Assembly (NCBI GenBank): GCA_029982105.1
Contig: JARRCQ010000043.1
Location: 1-9,750 of the forward strand
Length of the DNA stretch: 9,750 nucleotides
DNA from: Candidatus Atribacteria bacterium
GTDB taxonomy: Bacteria; Atribacterota; Atribacteria; Atribacterales; Caldatribacteriaceae
Reading direction: 5' to 3'
Positions 7,013 to 9,750 of this stretch are shown one piece after another. Under the pieces are notes generated by a model that was not told the DNA's origin, searched no databases, and saw only the letters and a list, made by a program, of their open reading frames with translations. Position 1 is the stretch's first letter; each line of letters begins with the position of its first letter. The position numbers and the translations under genes are program-made.

Positions 7013-8047
7013 CTATCTAGCCATGTCGCTACTCTCAACGGCCACTGATTCTGTCAATTTATCCTCAAGTATGCGGCTACCCACCATAGCAACAATTACA
7101 ATAATACCTTTTATAATCGGTTGAAAATGTACATTTACACCAGTTAGATTCAGGATGTTGTTAATAAGCTGAAGAACCAACACACCAGCAAGAGTACCAG
7201 CAACACTTCCTTTTCCTCCTGAGAGCCTTGCGCCTCCTATTACTACCGCAGCTATAGCATCAAGTTCCCAACCGCTAGCTACCCGCGGATCAGCAGTTAC
7301 TAATCTTCCGCACATCAAAATCCCGCTGAAAGCAGCAAGGAAACTAGCCAACATAAATACTAACAGTTTAATCCTTTTGACATTTATACCACTAAGTCGC
7401 GATGCTTCAAAATCACTCCCAACTGCAATGATAGCCTTTCCTGTTCTAGTTTTTGTTAGAAAAACATGCAAGAAAATCGCAGTAATTGCAACTAACCATA
7501 TTGGCATTGGAATACCCAAAAATTTCCCATTCCCCAGATACTCTACTAATTTTGCTTGCCCATATATTGGAGCACCACCCGTATATGTGAGGGCTAAGCC
7601 TCGGGCTACTGTCATAACTCCAAGACTCCCTACAAAAGAGGCCACACCAAAGCGCGCAACAAGCACTCCATTGACCATGCCAAATAGAACACCAACTAAT
7701 AAAGCCAATAGTATTATCCATTGGATAGGAAGCACCGGTGTAAATTCGAAAGTTGGAACATAAGGGTGTAAGAACTCAGGCATGTAGGTAAACCAATTAC
7801 CATGGGTTAATGTTGTAAGAAAAACTCCCGAGAAAGCGAAAACGGCTCCAACCGATAAGTCTATCTCACCGGTTAATATAACAAACAACATTCCTAGAGC
7901 AACGAAAGCTACATAGCTAGCAGTTTGTAACAGTTTTAATAGATTAAACCATGTAAAAAAGTAGGGGCTTATAATCGCCGAAATTACTACCAAGACAAGT
8001 AGCAATATAATTATATTATAGCGAAGAATTAGATTAGTTAAACGCAT
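7013..8047 (-). CDS. CUT2-family sugar ABC transporter permease 1 (RbsC-like)
   Basis: A 344-residue multi-span membrane protein of the RbsC/BPD_transp_2 family. It has a first span at about 11-29, the conserved T-G-E-I-D-L-S-V-G at 59-67, A-S-F-V-G-S-L-G at 136-143, T-G-K-A-I-I-A-V-G in the middle, G-G-A-R-L-S-G-G-K-G-S-V-A-G-T near the C-terminus and then N-N-I-L-N-L-T-G. The hydrophilic C-terminal tail (about 20 residues, ending S-S-D-M-A-R) is longer than in permease 2. ATG 8047 is preceded by AGAGG at 9 nt. The long hairpin between this gene and the binding protein probably lowers its expression relative to the binding protein. Together with permease 2 it would form a heterodimeric channel, as in the LsrC/LsrD and YtfT/YjfF systems. 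Confidence 0.93.
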   Translation of the reverse strand: MRLTNLILRYNIIILLLVLVVISAIISPYFFTWFNLLKLLQTASYVAFVALGMLFVILTGEIDLSVGAVFAFSGVFLTTLTHGNWFTYMPEFLHPYVPTFEFTPVLPIQWIILLALLVGVLFGMVNGVLVARFGVASFVGSLGVMTVARGLALTYTGGAPIYGQAKLVEYLGNGKFLGIPMPIWLVAITAIFLHVFLTKTRTGKAIIAVGSDFEASRLSGINVKRIKLLVFMLASFLAAFSGILMCGRLVTADPRVASGWELDAIAAVVIGGARLSGGKGSVAGTLAGVLVLQLINNILNLTGVNVHFQPIIKGIIVIVAMVGSRILEDKLTESVAVESSDMAR

Positions 8048-8065
8048 AACCAGTTACCTCTAGTA

Positions 8066-8117
8066 AAAGATATAGACGAGAGTGCTTAGGACTCTAAGCA
8101 CTCTCGTCTATATCTTT
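8066..8117 (-). terminator. 23-bp perfect stem-loop after the binding-protein gene (attenuator or mRNA-stabilising hairpin)
   Basis: Positions 8066-8088 and 8095-8117 are exact reverse complements, giving a 23-bp perfect stem with a 6-nt loop. It begins one base beyond the binding-protein stop codon (8119-8121) and ends about 18 nt before the permease start, overlapping nothing coding. Only a short U run (UUUU) follows on the minus strand, so termination would be partial. Such intercistronic hairpins are known to protect the upstream binding-protein mRNA from 3' exonucleases and to reduce downstream expression, as in maltose and ribose operons. The complementarity is seen directly; the role is inference. 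Confidence 0.8.
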
Positions 8118-8118
8118 G

Positions 8119-9060
8119 TTAAAATATACTATCAGGATTGTAATACTCTTCAACATTATCTTTAGTAACCAACACAGTTCCAGTTACGACCTTTTTAGGA
8201 ATTTCTTCACCATTAAGGTATTTAACCATGAGGTTAACAGCAACTTCTGTAATCTCAGCCGAGTTATTCACAACAGTAGATAAATACAACGAACCAGGTT
8301 TCATTATTTCTTCGTATGCCTGTTTCTGTCCATCAACCCCAGCCACCGGGATATGCAAGCCAGCCTCTTGGATTGCAGCAAGTGCTCCAAGTGCCATTGC
8401 ATCATTGTGAGCATAAACTAAATCAATTTCATCACCAAAAGTAACTATAGCATCTTGCATCACCTGTTTACCCTCCAACTGATTGTAGTGAGCTACATAA
8501 GTTTGGAGGATCTTGATTCCCGGGTATTTTTCATAAAAGATCTTTCTTAGTCCACCACCACGCCCCATTCCAGCGGAGTCACCAGGATCACCAGCAATCT
8601 CAACAATATTACCCTGACCATTAAGATATTGACCTATAAACTCACCCTGAAGTTCTCCAGCTTTCCATTGATCAATCCCTACGTAACTCACATAGTCTCC
8701 ATATAGTTCTCGGTCAACTGAAATAATTGGTATACCAGCGTCCACTGCATCCTTTACCGCCGACGTAAGAGCGAAAGGAGTAATCGGATTGATAAACAAA
8801 CCATCTATACCCTGAGCAATCAGGTTCTCAATATCAGCAACTTGCTTCGCCGGATCATTTTGCGCATCAAGAAATATCATTTCACATCCTAGCTCTTTAG
8901 CAGTTTTTTCTGCAGTAACTCTCATTGCTTCATAATAAGGGTTATTTACAACAACTTGAGACCAACCCAGCTTGTACCCATTTGTAGCAGCAAAAGCTGC
9001 TACTGAAAGAACAAATACTAGCACTAACGCCAACCAGCTGACCAAACAAATTTTTCTCAT
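8119..9060 (-). CDS. Periplasmic sugar-binding protein (RbsB-like, CUT2 family)
   Basis: A 313-residue type I periplasmic binding protein that captures the sugar for the transporter. Residues 1-24 form a type I signal peptide (basic M-R-K, hydrophobic core to about 20, A-F-A at 22-24) with no lipobox cysteine, so it is soluble rather than lipid-anchored. Against my recollection of E. coli RbsB contacts, N40, D116-R117, R167, N219 and D243 match N13, D89-R90, R141, N190 and D215. The stacking phenylalanines 15/16/164 appear as Y42, Y43 and Y192, and the site equivalent to Q235 appears as Asn (265 or 266). The pocket is therefore pentose-like but more polar, which suits a related sugar or polyol. 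ATG 9060 has GAGGAGG 7 nt upstream. This is the first gene of the operon. Confidence 0.94.
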   Translation of the reverse strand: MRKICLVSWLALVLVFVLSVAAFAATNGYKLGWSQVVVNNPYYEAMRVTAEKTAKELGCEMIFLDAQNDPAKQVADIENLIAQGIDGLFINPITPFALTSAVKDAVDAGIPIISVDRELYGDYVSYVGIDQWKAGELQGEFIGQYLNGQGNIVEIAGDPGDSAGMGRGGGLRKIFYEKYPGIKILQTYVAHYNQLEGKQVMQDAIVTFGDEIDLVYAHNDAMALGALAAIQEAGLHIPVAGVDGQKQAYEEIMKPGSLYLSTVVNNSAEITEVAVNLMVKYLNGEEIPKKVVTGTVLVTKDNVEEYYNPDSIF

Positions 9061-9310
9061 TTTTAAGCCTCCTCTTTAGTCTTTTAGTTTAAATTAGAGT
9101 ATATGAATAATTAACACTACACTGTACTTACCTCTTCACATATTACCAAAGTTCTCTTTTGTCAGGGTGAAGCAACAAACTTATCCTCTAATTAATTTTT
9201 CCTTTATTTATCACCTCCTTGCATATTTTACACATTTTTCATTTACAACAATCTCCTGTTATCCTTCTCATCTACCCTACCAAAAACTGATTCCCCGGAA
9301 AATCATTTGT
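9061..9310 (-). other. Long 5' leader of the transport operon with mini-ORFs and several ribosome-binding-like sites
   Basis: This stretch holds no ordinary gene on either strand. As transcribed leftward it is a leader of about 250 nt. It contains AGGAG (10 nt spacing) before ATG-AAA-AAT-GTG-TAA at 9228-9242. An 11-nt AAGGAGGTGAT at 9210-9220 is the exact complement of the usual 16S rRNA 3' tail, yet no good start codon follows it. GAGG before a TTG-started 11-codon frame lies at 9143-9178 (L-L-H-P-D-K-R-E-L-W and stop), and the true site GAGGAGG serves the binding protein. No known riboswitch class was recognised by eye. Translational or attenuation control is possible but unproven. Confidence 0.45.
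9288..9305. promoter_or_regulatory. Operator-like palindrome at the transport operon start site
   Basis: TGATTTTCCGGGGAATCA (minus strand) is an 18-bp palindrome with 7 of 9 matching pairs and a central CpG, the layout of LacI/GalR-family operators. It lies about 5-22 bp downstream of the predicted transcription start, a typical repressor position. As RNA it could also form a small stem with G-U pairs. No regulator gene is visible in the window. Confidence 0.45.
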
Positions 9311-9314
9311 ATCA

Positions 9315-9343
9315 AGATTATCACTTTTTAGAAATTTTGTCAA
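9315..9343 (-). promoter_or_regulatory. Sigma-70-type promoter of the transport/kinase/dehydrogenase operon
   Basis: On the minus strand a perfect -35 TTGACA (9338-9343) is followed by TGATAATCT. The -10 is read either as GATAAT (9317-9322, 15-bp spacer, 5 of 6 matches) or TAATCT (9315-9320, 17-bp spacer, weaker match). The start would be near 9310. No other clear promoter was found ahead of the binding-protein gene. Confidence 0.65.
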
Positions 9344-9424
9344 CTTTTTTCCATAAATTGTTTAAAAACTATAAAAACTCAATGTTAATCTCTTTTATCA
9401 GTAACCATTGATAGCTGATTATAA

Positions 9425-9444
9425 TGAACCCCGAAAACTGGACA
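9425..9444. repeat. IS3-family left terminal inverted repeat
   Basis: TGAACCCCGAAAACTGGACA marks the element boundary. The partner repeat would read TGTCCAGTTTTCGGGGTTCA or close to it, to the right of this window. The host bases just outside end in TTATAA. Confidence 0.8.
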
Positions 9445-9494
9445 GAGTGATAAGGTGTGCTTAGCCTGTAAATGGAAAGGAGAAAGATAAGAAA

Positions 9495-9750
9495 ATGGGT
9501 GACATCCGAAAGAAGTATGATGCAGATCTAAAAGCTAAAATAGCCTTAGAAGCAGTAAAAGGAGATAAGACCATAAGAGAAATATCCAGTGCCTATGGGG
9601 TACATCCTAACCAGATAATGAAATGGAAGAAGCAACTCCTTGCAGAATTACCATCAATATTCAGTGATAAGAAGATAAATACGGAGAAAGAAAAAGAAGA
9701 CTTAGAAGCAGAGCTATATAGACAGATAGGACAATTAAAGGTAGAACTTG
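9495..9750 (+). CDS. IS3-family transposase OrfA, N-terminal part
   Basis: From ATG 9495 the frame reads MGDIRKKYDADLKAKIALEA and stays open to the window edge (85 codons). It carries the OrfA helix-turn-helix: T-I-R-E-I-S-S-A-Y-G-V-H-P-N-Q-I-M-K-W-K-K-Q-L at about 25-47. Then come F-S-D-K-K and an acidic, heptad-like stretch, E-A-E-L-Y-R-Q-I-G-Q-L-K-V-E-L, which is the start of the leucine zipper used for multimerisation. In the family OrfA binds the element ends, and OrfB, reached by -1 frameshifting, supplies the DDE nuclease. A GGAG lies about 12 nt upstream of the ATG, a rather long spacing. No stop or frameshift is seen in the visible part, so the copy may be intact. Confidence 0.9.
   Translation, partial: MGDIRKKYDADLKAKIALEAVKGDKTIREISSAYGVHPNQIMKWKKQLLAELPSIFSDKKINTEKEKEDLEAELYRQIGQLKVEL

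Larger units (their letters stand above)
9425..9750 (+). mobile_element. Left end of an IS3-family insertion sequence (cut by window edge)
   Basis: The element starts with TGAACCCCGAAAACTGGACA, a typical IS3-family inverted repeat with terminal TG, followed 50 bp later by orfA on the plus strand. The other end, orfB and the target duplication lie beyond the window. The insertion sits about 80 bp upstream of the -35 box of the transport operon and points away from it. It therefore separates the operon from whatever used to lie upstream, possibly its regulator gene. Confidence 0.88.

Noticed and set aside
9116..9145. Alternative promoter TTGGTA-17-TACAGT closer to the binding-protein gene
   Set aside because: Each box matches consensus at only four positions; the TTGACA promoter at 9315-9343 is clearly better.
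9210..9220. ATCACCTCCTT on the plus strand, identical to a 16S rRNA 3' end
   Set aside because: The flanking bases do not match 16S rRNA; it is simply a perfect Shine-Dalgarno read on the other strand.
1..9750. CRISPR array, tRNA or rRNA genes
   Set aside because: No regularly spaced repeats and no tRNA- or rRNA-like segments were seen on either strand.

Overview
The window reads as an accessory carbohydrate-use locus from an AT-rich bacterium. Nearly everything is on the minus strand and transcribed right to left: an uptake and catabolic gene string about 9 kb long feeds into a bacterial microcompartment (BMC) locus that continues past the left edge. The solute-binding protein has a type I signal peptide with no lipobox cysteine, which argues for a diderm cell with a periplasm (or a Thermotoga-like envelope) rather than a typical monoderm Firmicute. 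Candidate phyla such as Atribacterota, known for sugar-phosphate BMC loci, would fit, but nothing here fixes the taxon.

Layout, in transcription order. At the far right (9425-9750, plus strand) is the left end of an IS3-family insertion sequence, with its inverted repeat and a partial orfA. Then comes a sigma-70-type promoter (9315-9343), an operator-like palindrome (9288-9305) and a leader of about 250 nt holding several Shine-Dalgarno-like sites and mini-ORFs. The operon follows: an RbsB-type binding protein (8119-9060), a 23-bp perfect hairpin directly after its stop, permease 1 (7013-8047), a double-NBD RbsA-type ATPase (5480-6982), permease 2 (4492-5475), an FGGY sugar kinase (2907-4415), a galactitol-1-phosphate/polyol dehydrogenase-like MDR protein (1712-2764) and a second zinc MDR dehydrogenase (649-1692). 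A 22-codon glycerol-kinase-like fragment (540-608) comes next. A fresh strong promoter with two palindromes drives a BMC-H hexamer shell gene (86-403) and the first 23 codons of a EutN/CcmL BMC-P pentamer gene (1-71, start GTG).

How it may work together (inference): a sugar or sugar alcohol is bound in the periplasm and imported by a heteromeric CUT2-type ABC transporter. It is oxidised by the two zinc dehydrogenases and phosphorylated by the kinase. The product, probably after aldol cleavage by an enzyme outside the window, would yield an aldehyde handled inside the microcompartment. The signature enzymes (aldolase, aldehyde dehydrogenase, phosphotransacylase) are not visible, so the substrate is unknown. 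The BMC genes have their own promoter and operators and may be controlled separately from the uptake genes.
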